A stretch of DNA of 22,126 bases, taken from positions 1 to 22,126 of the IMG/VR virus record IMGVR_UViG_3300042945_001424; one strand, written 5' to 3'. A model generated the notes under the pieces. That model was not told where the DNA came from. It saw only the letters and a list, made by a program, of their open reading frames with translations, and did no database searches. Made by a program: the position numbers and the translations under genes. This stretch comes from a virus. Of the stretch, positions 8,794 through 16,800 are shown piece by piece. Numbering within the stretch: the first letter of the stretch is position 1; each line of letters opens with the position of its first letter.

Positions 8794-8799
8794 TATAAT
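8794..8799 (+). promoter_or_regulatory. -10 box TATAAT
   Basis: A perfect TATAAT following a G/C hairpin. TTGCGG lies at 8767-8772 but is 21 nt away, too far for a standard -35. It would transcribe the small gene at 8910 (or 8880). Confidence 0.5.
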
Positions 8800-8909
8800 G
8801 AATGGGTCCCCATAAGCTATAAACGACCCAGATCGACCTTTCAATATCTCTCTATTCAAAAAATCCCGGAGAATATATAATAGCAGAAAAGGTTCAATCA
8901 TATACTGAA

Positions 8910-9080
8910 ATGAAAAAAAATTCCGGAGATATTTTTGAGACGATACAAGTCGATCCAATTAACGGTGAATACTACCTTGTAATACCTGAGCAGATCATAA
9001 ACGATCTTTCATGGTACGAAGACACAGAAGTTAAGTTTACCTTAGAGGGTAACGAAGTCGTTTTATCAGAAAGAGACTGA
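8910..9080 (+). CDS. Small AbrB/SpoVT-like protein, start codon uncertain
   Basis: From the ATG at 8910 the product is 56 residues and ends GNEVVLSERD. The segment ETIQVDPINGEYYLVIPEQI, then DLSWYEDTEVKF and EGNEVVLS, resembles the swapped-hairpin AbrB/MazE DNA-binding fold (V-x-x-x-x-Y-x-x-I-P-E-x-I...L-x-W...V-x-F-x-x-x-x-x-x-V). The frame stays open upstream: AEKVQSYTEM precedes the ATG, and a GGAG (8868-8871) sits 8 nt before an in-frame ATA at 8880. That could mean a rare ATA start or a mutated ATG (then 66 aa). There is no ATG, GTG or TTG in that upstream extension. It is probably a small transcription regulator; cyanophage homologues are familiar but unassigned. Confidence 0.68.
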   Translation: MKKNSGDIFETIQVDPINGEYYLVIPEQIINDLSWYEDTEVKFTLEGNEVVLSERD

Positions 9081-9109
9081 TTGACTTCTTCTACATAATA
9101 GAGTATGAT
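9081..9109 (+). promoter_or_regulatory. Sigma-70 promoter TTGACT-17-TATGAT
   Basis: TTGACT (9081-9086), which begins at the base after the preceding stop codon, and TATGAT (9104-9109) with a 17-nt spacer. The glycosyltransferase ATG at 9132 follows 22 nt later. Confidence 0.7.
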
Positions 9110-9131
9110 ACTGAAGTAAACAACTTATCTT

Positions 9132-9890
9132 ATGGCTAAAGGATTTACAGTAAAAGCAAAATCGCCCGTAGTCGCATCACCCACACAAGAATGGGACTAT
9201 GATCTGGCAAAAGAAATGGTAAAAGGAAAGTCAATTGTTTTTTGTCTTCCTGGTAGAGGTGTATCTTACACATACTTAAAGAACTTCGTGCAACTGTGTT
9301 TTGACCTTGTGCAATCGGGGGCAAGCATTCAGATCTCGCAGGACTATTCATCGATGGTAAACTTTGCTCGATGCAAATGTTTAGGTGCGAATGTACTGCG
9401 TGGACCTGATCAGATTCCCTGGGATGGAAAACTTAAATATGATTGGCAACTTTGGATTGATTCTGATATTGTTTTCAATACAGAAAAATTCTGGCAATTA
9501 GTTCTAATGGAAAAGGATATCGCTGCTGGTTGGTATGCTACAGAGGACGGTCACACAACCTCAGTGGCGCACTGGTTGGATGAAGATGATTTCCGTGGTA
9601 ATGGTGGAGTGATGAATCATGAAACCGTTGATAGCATCTCAAAGCGTCGTAAGCCTTTCACAGTTGACTACACTGGTTTTGGTTGGGTTCTGATTAAAAA
9701 CGGTGTATTTGAACATTCGGAGATGAAGTATCCATGGTTTGCTCCTAAGATGCAAGTCTTTGAGTCTGGTCAAGTTCAGGATATGTGTGGAGAAGATGTA
9801 TCGTTCTGTTTGGATGCAAAAGAAGCAGGATTTGAAATTTGGTGCGATCCTCGCATCAGAGTCGGTCACGAAAAATCAAGGATTATTTGA
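9132..9890 (+). CDS. GT-A-fold glycosyltransferase-like protein
   Basis: A 252-residue protein with a nucleotide-sugar transferase layout. It has an N-terminal strand (KSIVFCLPGRGVSY), helices with the SQDYSSMVNFARC segment, then WQLWIDSDIVF containing the DXD metal motif D110-S-D112. A middle region GNGGVMNH follows, then TGFGWVLIKNGVFE, and the C-terminal E221-D222...C...G...DP...H246 typical of GT2-like enzymes. It probably transfers a sugar to phage DNA, a virion protein or host envelope; the acceptor cannot be read from sequence. This gene and the two tiny genes after it are a module I recall from cyanomyophages near speD and gene 25. Its TGA overlaps the next ATG (TGATG). Confidence 0.83.
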   Translation: MAKGFTVKAKSPVVASPTQEWDYDLAKEMVKGKSIVFCLPGRGVSYTYLKNFVQLCFDLVQSGASIQISQDYSSMVNFARCKCLGANVLRGPDQIPWDGKLKYDWQLWIDSDIVFNTEKFWQLVLMEKDIAAGWYATEDGHTTSVAHWLDEDDFRGNGGVMNHETVDSISKRRKPFTVDYTGFGWVLIKNGVFEHSEMKYPWFAPKMQVFESGQVQDMCGEDVSFCLDAKEAGFEIWCDPRIRVGHEKSRII

Positions 9891-10054
9891 TGTCTAACGA
9901 TTCTTACAATATTATCTGTAAGGGGAGAAAGATTTACTCAAGTCTTACAGAGCAAGAATATTTCGATATTATGGAGGACCTGGCGATTGAATTTTATCAG
10001 ACAGGTTCTCCACGCCCTGAAGAAATTGAAACTGAAATTATTGGAGAAAATTAA
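9890..10054 (+). CDS. Conserved small acidic cyanophage protein (54 aa)
   Basis: Starts within TGATG at the end of the glycosyltransferase gene and stops within TAATG at the start of the next, so it is coupled on both sides. The 54 residues include NIICKGRKIYSSLTEQEYFD, then IMEDLAIEFYQTGSP, and an acidic tail. I recognise this as a recurrent cyanomyophage protein of unknown function. The frame is open into the upstream gene as far as 9839, but the ATG at 9890 is clearly preferable. It is mostly helical and acidic. Confidence 0.8.
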   Translation: MSNDSYNIICKGRKIYSSLTEQEYFDIMEDLAIEFYQTGSPRPEEIETEIIGEN

Positions 10055-10209
10055 TGGCTGTAAAATCAAAGGTTGGACCAACTAAGAACGGTTCTTATAA
10101 TCCTGGACCTCCTAAGAAATCTCGTCAAGGAAATGGATACGGAACTAAGTATGCTGCGTCTTCTCGTAATAAAGCTCGTAAAAAATATAGAGGGCAGGGG
10201 AAAGGATGA
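10054..10209 (+). CDS. Small strongly basic cyanophage protein (51 aa)
   Basis: The 51-residue product has 14 Lys/Arg and no acidic residue. It reads MAVKSKVGPTKNGSYNPGPP, then KKSRQGNGYGTKYAASSRNK and ARKKYRGQGKG. It is glycine- and lysine-rich and probably disordered, so it likely binds nucleic acid or is packaged with it (inference from composition). Close relatives occur next to this acidic gene in other cyanomyophages, as I recall. Its ATG overlaps the preceding TAA, and its TGA overlaps the next ATG (four-base overlap, 10206-10209). Confidence 0.8.
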   Translation: MAVKSKVGPTKNGSYNPGPPKKSRQGNGYGTKYAASSRNKARKKYRGQGKG

Positions 10210-10799
10210 TGTATTACCTAGATGGTAATGATGAATGGAATCAAATACATCCATCAGACCTCTGGGTTTACAATAAATTATTTCTAAGTCGGGTTTTGGG
10301 TTATACTTGTGGTCCTGTTGGTACCACAGTTCCCAGACCCGACTTTTATATTGTGCGCCCATCCTTCAATTTGATGGGCATGGGGCGTTTTGCTCGTAAA
10401 GAATGGTTAGAACAATACACGGATCACATACATCCTTCTGAATTTTGGTGTGAGATCTTTGAAGGAGAGCATTTAAGTGTTGATTTTCACCATCAAAAGG
10501 CGGATTTAATCGTACTTGGCACTCGTGACCCCAATGATCCTTACTATAAGTGGAAAAAATGGGAAAAAGTTGATAGAAATGTTGAATTTCCCGACATTTT
10601 AAAAGACTTAAAGGGCAATTATGAGTGGATAAACTGCGAATTTATTGGTAAAAATCTAATTGAAGTACATTTTCGAAGAAATCCTGATTTTAGGTACGGT
10701 AATTCAGTTGCGATTCCTGTTTGGGATGGTGAAAAGATAGAAAATATGCCCTTCATTGAGGATCCTGACTACTTTAGACAGGGTTTTTATGTACAATAA
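10206..10799 (+). CDS. Conserved cyanophage protein of 197 aa, function unknown
   Basis: 197 residues beginning MMYYLDGNDEWNQIHPSDLW. It contains NKLFLSRVLGYTCGPVGTTV, RPSFNLMGMGRFARKEW, WCEIFEGEHLSVDFHH and a C-terminal mixed region (INCEFIGKNLIEVHFRRNPD). The order 'NK...RVLGY-xCGPxG...RPxFNLMGMG' faintly recalls ATP-grasp or carboxylate-amine ligase N-domains, but I cannot confirm it. It has a good ribosome site (AGGGGAAAGG) before the tandem ATG-ATG at 10206/10209. It is coupled to the small basic gene upstream. Its end overlaps an AATAAATA late-promoter-like motif. Confidence 0.75.
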   Translation: MMYYLDGNDEWNQIHPSDLWVYNKLFLSRVLGYTCGPVGTTVPRPDFYIVRPSFNLMGMGRFARKEWLEQYTDHIHPSEFWCEIFEGEHLSVDFHHQKADLIVLGTRDPNDPYYKWKKWEKVDRNVEFPDILKDLKGNYEWINCEFIGKNLIEVHFRRNPDFRYGNSVAIPVWDGEKIENMPFIEDPDYFRQGFYVQ

Positions 10800-10802
10800 A
10801 TA
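10795..10802 (+). promoter_or_regulatory. Late-promoter-like motif AATAAATA
   Basis: AATAAATA overlaps the stop codon of the upstream gene and lies 36 nt before the speD ATG. It matches the T4 late consensus TATAAATA at seven of eight positions, and is followed by ATAAATTTTTA. The same ATAAATAAA core occurs before gene 25. Confidence 0.45.
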
Positions 10803-10838
10803 AATTTTTAACAGAAATTTGAGTTGGAAAAGTTTTCA

Positions 10839-11165
10839 ATGGGTAAGCACCTTCTGTTAGAGGTGTATAATGTTAAATTTGATCTGATCAATGACGTTGA
10901 ATCTCTACAAAACGTCATGATCAAAGGCATAAATCGCGCTAAGATGACGATTTTGAACACTTTTTCTCATTGCTTTCTTCCACAAGGATGTACTGTTGTG
11001 ATCGCACTTGCAGAAAGTCATGTTTCTTGCCACACTTGGCCAGAGAATGGTTGTCTAGCGGTAGATGTTTACACTTGTGGCGAAGGAAATCCACGTTTGA
11101 TTGCGTTAGAGATACTTAAATATCTTGACACGGACTCTTATTCTCTGAGAGAAGTAGAGCGTTAA
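10839..11165 (+). CDS. speD: S-adenosylmethionine decarboxylase (SpeD)
   Basis: A pyruvoyl-dependent prokaryotic AdoMet decarboxylase of 108 residues. It makes decarboxylated AdoMet, the aminopropyl donor for spermidine synthesis. The processing site E59-S60 lies in AESHVSCHTWPENG: Ser60 becomes the pyruvoyl group. His65 and Cys80 (in VYTCG) match the Ser63/His68/Cys83 triad of the T. maritima enzyme with identical spacing. MGKHLLLEVYNV is the family's usual N-terminus, so I start at 10839 rather than the TTG at 10824. speD is a common cyanomyophage auxiliary metabolic gene, thought to support polyamine supply during infection. It is close in length to short class 1b enzymes (about 120-130 aa). 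Confidence 0.96.
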   Translation: MGKHLLLEVYNVKFDLINDVESLQNVMIKGINRAKMTILNTFSHCFLPQGCTVVIALAESHVSCHTWPENGCLAVDVYTCGEGNPRLIALEILKYLDTDSYSLREVER

Positions 11166-11173
11166 ATAGAAAT

Positions 11174-11225
11174 AAGGAGATAGCAACCTCCTTTATAAAA
11201 GTTCTGTTTTATATTTGTAAAACAG
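11174..11225 (+). other. Two hairpins between speD and the next gene
   Basis: AAGGAG (11174-11179) can pair with CTCCTT (11188-11193); the right arm lies in ACCTCCTTTA, which mimics the anti-Shine-Dalgarno end of 16S rRNA. A second perfect hairpin, CTGTTTTA (11204-11211) with TAAAACAG (11218-11225), ends directly before the Shine-Dalgarno GGAG (11225-11228) of the next gene. The first may terminate speD; the second could affect access to the ribosome site. Confidence 0.5.
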
Positions 11226-11236
11226 GAGCTAACACA

Positions 11237-11479
11237 ATGTCAAATCTACCCGTAGATAGAGATTCAAATTACATGTATGAGATGTGGGGAACCTCAAAAC
11301 TCATCACAGATTACAATTACCCACAACAAAAAAGAATCATTCAAGAGGTTATGCACGATCTAGCACCAAAGCATGATCTCAAAAAACAAGTTGAGTTGCA
11401 TGAGAAAATTAGAAACGATGAAGATTATGATGACTGGGAGTATGGAACCGATGCAATGTACGGTTCTCCCTGGAAATAG
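11237..11479 (+). CDS. Conserved cyanophage protein (80 aa), unknown function
   Basis: 80 residues, MSNLPVDRDSNYMYEMWGTS, KLITDYNYPQQKRIIQEVM, then HDLAPKHDLKKQVELHEKIR, and an acidic, aromatic C-terminus (DYDDWEYGTDAMYGSPWK). It is helical in the middle. I recall relatives just upstream of gene 25 in cyanomyophages, without known function. A clear Shine-Dalgarno (CAGGAG) is 8 nt before the ATG. It is followed by the gene 25 late-promoter motif. Confidence 0.78.
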   Translation: MSNLPVDRDSNYMYEMWGTSKLITDYNYPQQKRIIQEVMHDLAPKHDLKKQVELHEKIRNDEDYDDWEYGTDAMYGSPWK

Positions 11480-11480
11480 T

Positions 11481-11488
11481 CATAAATA
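11481..11488 (+). promoter_or_regulatory. Late promoter-like CATAAATA before gene 25
   Basis: CATAAATAAATAAAG lies 21 nt before the gene 25 ATG and matches seven of eight bases of T4 late TATAAATA, which is known to be used in cyanomyophages with small variations. It probably starts the baseplate transcript. Confidence 0.65.
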
Positions 11489-11509
11489 AATAAAGAAATT
11501 TTATGTCCA

Positions 11510-11911
11510 ATGACCGTTACAAGGATATCTAGATCCTTCAAAGATATTAGTTTATCCTTTGAACCGCATCCTGTTACTAAGGACCTGCCGGTTCTGAAGA
11601 ATGAACGTGCGATCATGCGTTCTATTCGTAATTTGGTCGAAACAATTCCAACTGAAAGATTCTTTAATTCTGTTCTTGGTTCAAAAGTTCGTTCAAGTTT
11701 ATTTGATTTCGTTGATTATGGTACTGCGAGTGTAATCAGAGATCAAATTATCAATACTGTTCGGAATTTTGAACCAAGAGTCACTGATGTTAGAGTAATT
11801 GTGGAACCGTCCCCAGATACTAATAACTTCGATGTTACTGTATCTTTTGATATTATTGGGCAGGAAATTCCTACGCAGCAATATTCATTTATCTTAGAGG
11901 CAGCAAGATAA
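11510..11911 (+). CDS. 25: Baseplate wedge protein gp25
   Basis: The 133-residue product is a clear gp25 of the T4 baseplate wedge, a lysozyme-like-fold (inactive) protein that also exists in type VI secretion (TssE). It binds the wedge core at the inner baseplate near the sheath and takes part in sheath attachment and contraction start. Diagnostic features are ISRSFKDISLSFEPHPVTKD, NERAIMRSIRNLVETIPTERFF with the conserved RNLVxTxxGERxF-type pattern (here IPTERF), and the final strand YSFILEAAR. A shorter ATG at 11503 leads only to a stop, so 11510 is correct. One base separates it from gene 6. Confidence 0.95.
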   Translation: MTVTRISRSFKDISLSFEPHPVTKDLPVLKNERAIMRSIRNLVETIPTERFFNSVLGSKVRSSLFDFVDYGTASVIRDQIINTVRNFEPRVTDVRVIVEPSPDTNNFDVTVSFDIIGQEIPTQQYSFILEAAR

Positions 11912-11912
11912 A

Positions 11913-13835
11913 ATGCCTTTTACTAAGTTTTCAAATTTAGACTTTGATCAGATCAGAACTTCAATTAAGGATTACCTTAGGGCAAATTCTTCCTTTACAG
12001 ATTTTGACTTTGAGGGTTCCAATTTCTCAGTTCTGATTGATACGTTAGCATATAACACATATATCACAGCGTTCAACTCTAACTTAGTTGTAAATGAATC
12101 TTTCTTAGATTCTGCAACAGTAAGAGAGAATGTTGTATCTCTAGCAAGAAATATTGGATATGTACCACGTTCCAGAACCGCCTCTAAGGCAGTTGTTTCC
12201 TTTCAGGTTAGTACTTCTTCAACAACCCCAACACTAACCTTACAGGCGGGTCTGGTATGCACTGGTAGTGCAGAAGGAACATCATATACTTTCTCAGTTT
12301 CGGAGAATATATCTTCATCAGTAGTCAATGGAACTGCAACGTTTAGCAACCTCACAATTAGCGAAGGAACGTTCCTTCGTAAGCAATTTGTCGTTGATGG
12401 TTCTCTTGATCAGAAATTTATTTTAGATAATTCATTCATCGATTCATCAACAATTGTTGTTTATGTGAAGGGTACCAGCGATACTGGTTTAGGTAGAGAA
12501 TATTCTCTAGCAGATAATATCTTTGATATTAATTCAACTTCAGAGATCTATCTGCTTCAAGAAGTGCAGGATGAGAAATATCAGATTCTTTTTGGTGATG
12601 GATTTTTTGGTAAGAAACTTGAAAATGGGTCCGTAATTACAGTTACCTATATTGTGACTGATGGAAAAGAAGGCAACGGCGTGAGTGGTTTCTCCTTCGC
12701 AGGATCTTTAAAGGATGCTAGTGGGAATACAATTATTCCAACAAACACAATTACAGTTACAACAAATCAAAGATCCCAAAATGGATCTGATATTGAAAGT
12801 ATAGACTCTGTAAAATATTTCGCACCAAGAATCTATTCATCTCAATATAGAGCTGTAACTGGAAGAGATTATGAGGCAATATTAAAATCTAAAATATACC
12901 CAGATACAGAATCAGTAGCAGTTGTTGGTGGTGAAGATTTGGATCCACCACAATATGGAAAAGTCTTGATCAGTATTAAACCAAAAAATGGTACTTATGT
13001 ATCGGACTTTAATAAGCAACAAATTCAAAATAAACTTAAGCAATATACGGTAGCGGGAATTGAACCACAAATCGTAGATCTTCAAGTTTTATATGTTGAA
13101 ATAGATTCATCAATCTACTACAACTATTCACAAGTTTCAACTGTAGAAGATCTTAAGAACAGAGTTGTAAATTCCCTCACAACTTATGCAGGTTCACCAA
13201 ATCTAAATGCATTTGGTGGTAGATTTAAGTACAGTAAGATTTTACAAGTAATTGATTCTACAGATAGTGCGATCACATCTAACATTACAAAAGTTAGAAT
13301 TAGAAGAGATCTGAAAGCAAAACTGAATCAACTTGCTCAGTATGAAATATGCTATGGAAACAGATTCCATGTAAATCCTGCAGGATATAATATCAAATCA
13401 ACTGGATTCAAGATTTTTGGAGAATCCGATACCGTTTATCTCACAGATACTCCAAACTCCGATCTTAAGACTGGAATTATTTCTATTGTTAAACCCTATA
13501 CTGTTCTTTCAGGAGTAGGCACAGATTCTACAATTAAAACATCCGTTATTGTTCAATCTGCAGGAACAGTTAATTATGAAACTGGAGAGATATTATTAGG
13601 TACACTGAATATCACTTCAACCGATATTCAAGACGATATTATTGAAATACAGGCATTCCCAGAATCAAACGATATCATTGGATTGAAGAATCTTTATGTC
13701 TCATTTGATGTTTCAAAAAGCACAATAAATATGGTTAAGGACGTAATTGCTTCTGGTGACGATATATCTGGAGTTGTGTTTACACAAGATTCTTACAGGT
13801 CAAGCTATTCAAACGGAGAATTAACGAGGTCGTAA
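11913..13835 (+). CDS. 6: Baseplate wedge protein gp6
   Basis: The 640-residue product is the T4 gp6 homologue (660 aa in T4), which dimerises and links wedges into the ring of the baseplate; it belongs to the baseplate-J-like superfamily. The N-terminus DFDQIRTSIKDYLRANSSFT and DFEGSNFSVLIDTLAYNTYI is the typical gp6 start. The conserved block SLARNIGYVPRSRTASKAVV follows at about residues 84-103, then long beta-rich domains and the TGRDYEAILKSKIYPDTESV block (about 317-336). Gene order 25-6 is as in other T4-like phages. The ATG follows the gene 25 stop by one base. The full length is present. Confidence 0.95.
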   Translation: MPFTKFSNLDFDQIRTSIKDYLRANSSFTDFDFEGSNFSVLIDTLAYNTYITAFNSNLVVNESFLDSATVRENVVSLARNIGYVPRSRTASKAVVSFQVSTSSTTPTLTLQAGLVCTGSAEGTSYTFSVSENISSSVVNGTATFSNLTISEGTFLRKQFVVDGSLDQKFILDNSFIDSSTIVVYVKGTSDTGLGREYSLADNIFDINSTSEIYLLQEVQDEKYQILFGDGFFGKKLENGSVITVTYIVTDGKEGNGVSGFSFAGSLKDASGNTIIPTNTITVTTNQRSQNGSDIESIDSVKYFAPRIYSSQYRAVTGRDYEAILKSKIYPDTESVAVVGGEDLDPPQYGKVLISIKPKNGTYVSDFNKQQIQNKLKQYTVAGIEPQIVDLQVLYVEIDSSIYYNYSQVSTVEDLKNRVVNSLTTYAGSPNLNAFGGRFKYSKILQVIDSTDSAITSNITKVRIRRDLKAKLNQLAQYEICYGNRFHVNPAGYNIKSTGFKIFGESDTVYLTDTPNSDLKTGIISIVKPYTVLSGVGTDSTIKTSVIVQSAGTVNYETGEILLGTLNITSTDIQDDIIEIQAFPESNDIIGLKNLYVSFDVSKSTINMVKDVIASGDDISGVVFTQDSYRSSYSNGELTRS

Positions 13836-13836
13836 T

Positions 13837-16800
13837 ATGATACAAACTGGTTTTGAATCTAGGGTAAAAATACAGCAAGTTATTGATAGTCAACTTCCAG
13901 AATTTATATTAGATGAAAGTCCAAAGGCTGCCGAATTTTTAAAGCAATATTACATTTCTCAGGAATACCAAGGCGGTCCTGTAGATATTGCTGAGAATTT
14001 AGACGAATATATCAAATTAGACAATCTGACTCCGGAGGTTGTAGTTGGATCAACTACTTTAAGTTCGGATATTTCAGCATCTTCTGCAACGATTCAAGTA
14101 TCCAGTACAAAAGGATTTCCACAGTCCTACGGTTTGTTAAAGATTGATGATGAGATCATCACATACACTGGTATTACAACAAATACTTTTACTGGTTGTA
14201 TCCGTGGATTTAGTGGAATTACAACATATAATGCAGGTATTACTCCCAACAATACATCAAACTATGTTGGCGATCTGATTTTTGAAACTTCTAATGGTTC
14301 GGAGCACAATTCAAATACTTCAGTAATTAATTTAAGTTCATTATTTTTAAAAGAGTTTTATAATAATCTCAAGTATACATTTACACCAGGACTAGAAAAC
14401 TTAGATTTTGCTCCTGAGTTAAACGTAGGAAATTTTGTAAAGGAAGCAAGAACATTATATCAATCAAAAGGTACTGAAGAATCATTTAGAATTCTATTCA
14501 ATGTTTTATTTGGAGAAACTCCAAAGATTATTAATCTTGAAAATTCACTGATTAAACCATCTTCAGCAACTTATGTAAGAAGATTAGTAGTTGTTGCAGA
14601 AAGAATTTCAGGTAATCCTGTTCTACTAGCAGGACAAACGATTAAGAAAAGTACAGATGCTAATACAAGCGCATCCGTATCTGAAGTAGAAGTCATCAGG
14701 AGAGGAGATAAAGTTTATTATAAACTTTTACTCTTCATTGGTTATGATGATTCTTTCCCAACCATTACTGGAAAATTTGGAATTACTGGAAGTACCAAAG
14801 TAGTTCAGCGTGCTCCAATTGGATCCGAAGTTATTACTGTAGATTCCACTATTGGATTCCCACAATCGGGAAAACTTTATTCTGGAAATAATGTAATTGA
14901 ATACACTAGCAAGAGCATAAATCAATTTTTTGGATGCTCGGGTATCGTTGAGCAAATAAATCCTACAGAAAATATTCGTTCGGATGAAACTTATTATGGA
15001 TTTGAAGACGGCAATTCAGAAAATCTTGTTGAGTTAAGGATCACTGGAGTTCTATCAGACTTTAACTCTATATCACAATCATCACCAATTGATGCTGGTG
15101 AAGAAATTTCAGTTAAAAATTTGGGTGAAATTATTGAGAACCCAGTAGACAATCCAACATATAAAGAAATTTTTGCTAATAGTTGGACATATAACACCAG
15201 TTCAAGATATCAAATTTCTACTTTTGCATCTGGAACCATATCACAAGTCACTTTAAAGAGTGATGTGGATAAGTCCAGCTTGAAAGTTGGAGATGTTATT
15301 GATATCTTAAGTAGAAATAGTGAGACTCTAGATGCTTCCGATTTGGTTGTAACTCAAATTAATGGTAAACAAATCACAACAAACGGAACATTCACACTCA
15401 ATCAAAGTTTCAATTACGATATTAGAAGAAAATTATCAGTTGCAACTTCTTCTCAGGTACCTTTAGAGTATTCTGATCTAACCAGTGATGTTCAGAATGT
15501 TTATACTGAAGGTGATGAATACATTTACGTAGCCTCTAACTCGCTTCCATCTTATCAGATTTCTATTGGAATATTCAGTTACAATGCATCTTCGGTTTCT
15601 GGTCAAGATGTAACAACGGGAAATTATTCCATTCTGAACTTTTTGGATAAAGTTTCCTTCCAGACAGGATCTGAGATCTACTACAAACCATCAGAAACTC
15701 CAATCTCAGGATTATCTGAGGGAACTTATTATGTCGAAGTAATTAATGATAAGCGTCAAATTAGATTGTACATATCAAGATCCTTTATAGGGTCTGATAA
15801 TTATGTTCAATTTGGTCCTCTTACATCAGGAACTCATAATTTCACTTTAAATAGTCAAAAAGAATCGGTTATCTCTCCACAAAAGATTCTAAGAAAATTC
15901 CCACTGAATGTTAATATTGCGGATGGGGATTCAGATCCAACACCAGTATCATTCGTTGGAATGTTAGTCAATGGTGTTGAAATTAGTGGATATAAAACAA
16001 ACGATAAGGTTTACTACGGTTCATTAGAATCGGTTCAGGTTTTAAATGGTGGGACAAATTTTGATGTAATAAACCCACCTTTATTAGAACCATCTTCAGG
16101 CAATGCTCTCCTCCAACCTGTTGTTAGAGGATCCTTTGAGAAGGTTTATGTAAATCCCCAAGACTTTGATGTTGATGCAATCGTATCAATTGCAGTTACA
16201 GGTGGAAATGGTAAGGGTGCAACATTTGAACCAGTAATTGAAACAAGAAAAAGAGCAATAGAATTTGATGCTAGACAGATTGGATTTGGTGGCGGTTTAG
16301 ATACTTCCAGCGAAACTATAACCTTTACAAAGGCTCATGGTCTTGTTAATGGGCAACAAATAACATATAATCCAGTAAACAACCAATCAATAGGTATAGG
16401 TACATTTAATGGATCTGATGCTGATAGTGGTATTACCCTGAAAAAGGGAGCCACATATTTTACAAAATATATTAGTGATACCACTATCCAGATTTATCAA
16501 ACTGTATCTGATTACCTAGCAGGAATTAATACTGTAGGATTCACCACCATAGGAAATTCTGGTATTCACAAATTTGAAACTGATCTTAAAAAGACCTTAA
16601 CTCAGATTAAGGTTACTAATCCAGGAAGTGGATATGAGAACAGAAGACTTCTGGTAAGTCCATCTGGAATTTCAACTGTTAATAGCACAGTATACTTTAA
16701 GAATCATGGTTTTTCTGATGGAGATCTAGTTATATACTCTACTACTGTTGGAGTTGGTACAACTGTTCCTGTTGCTATTTCTGGAGTATCTACATCAAAT

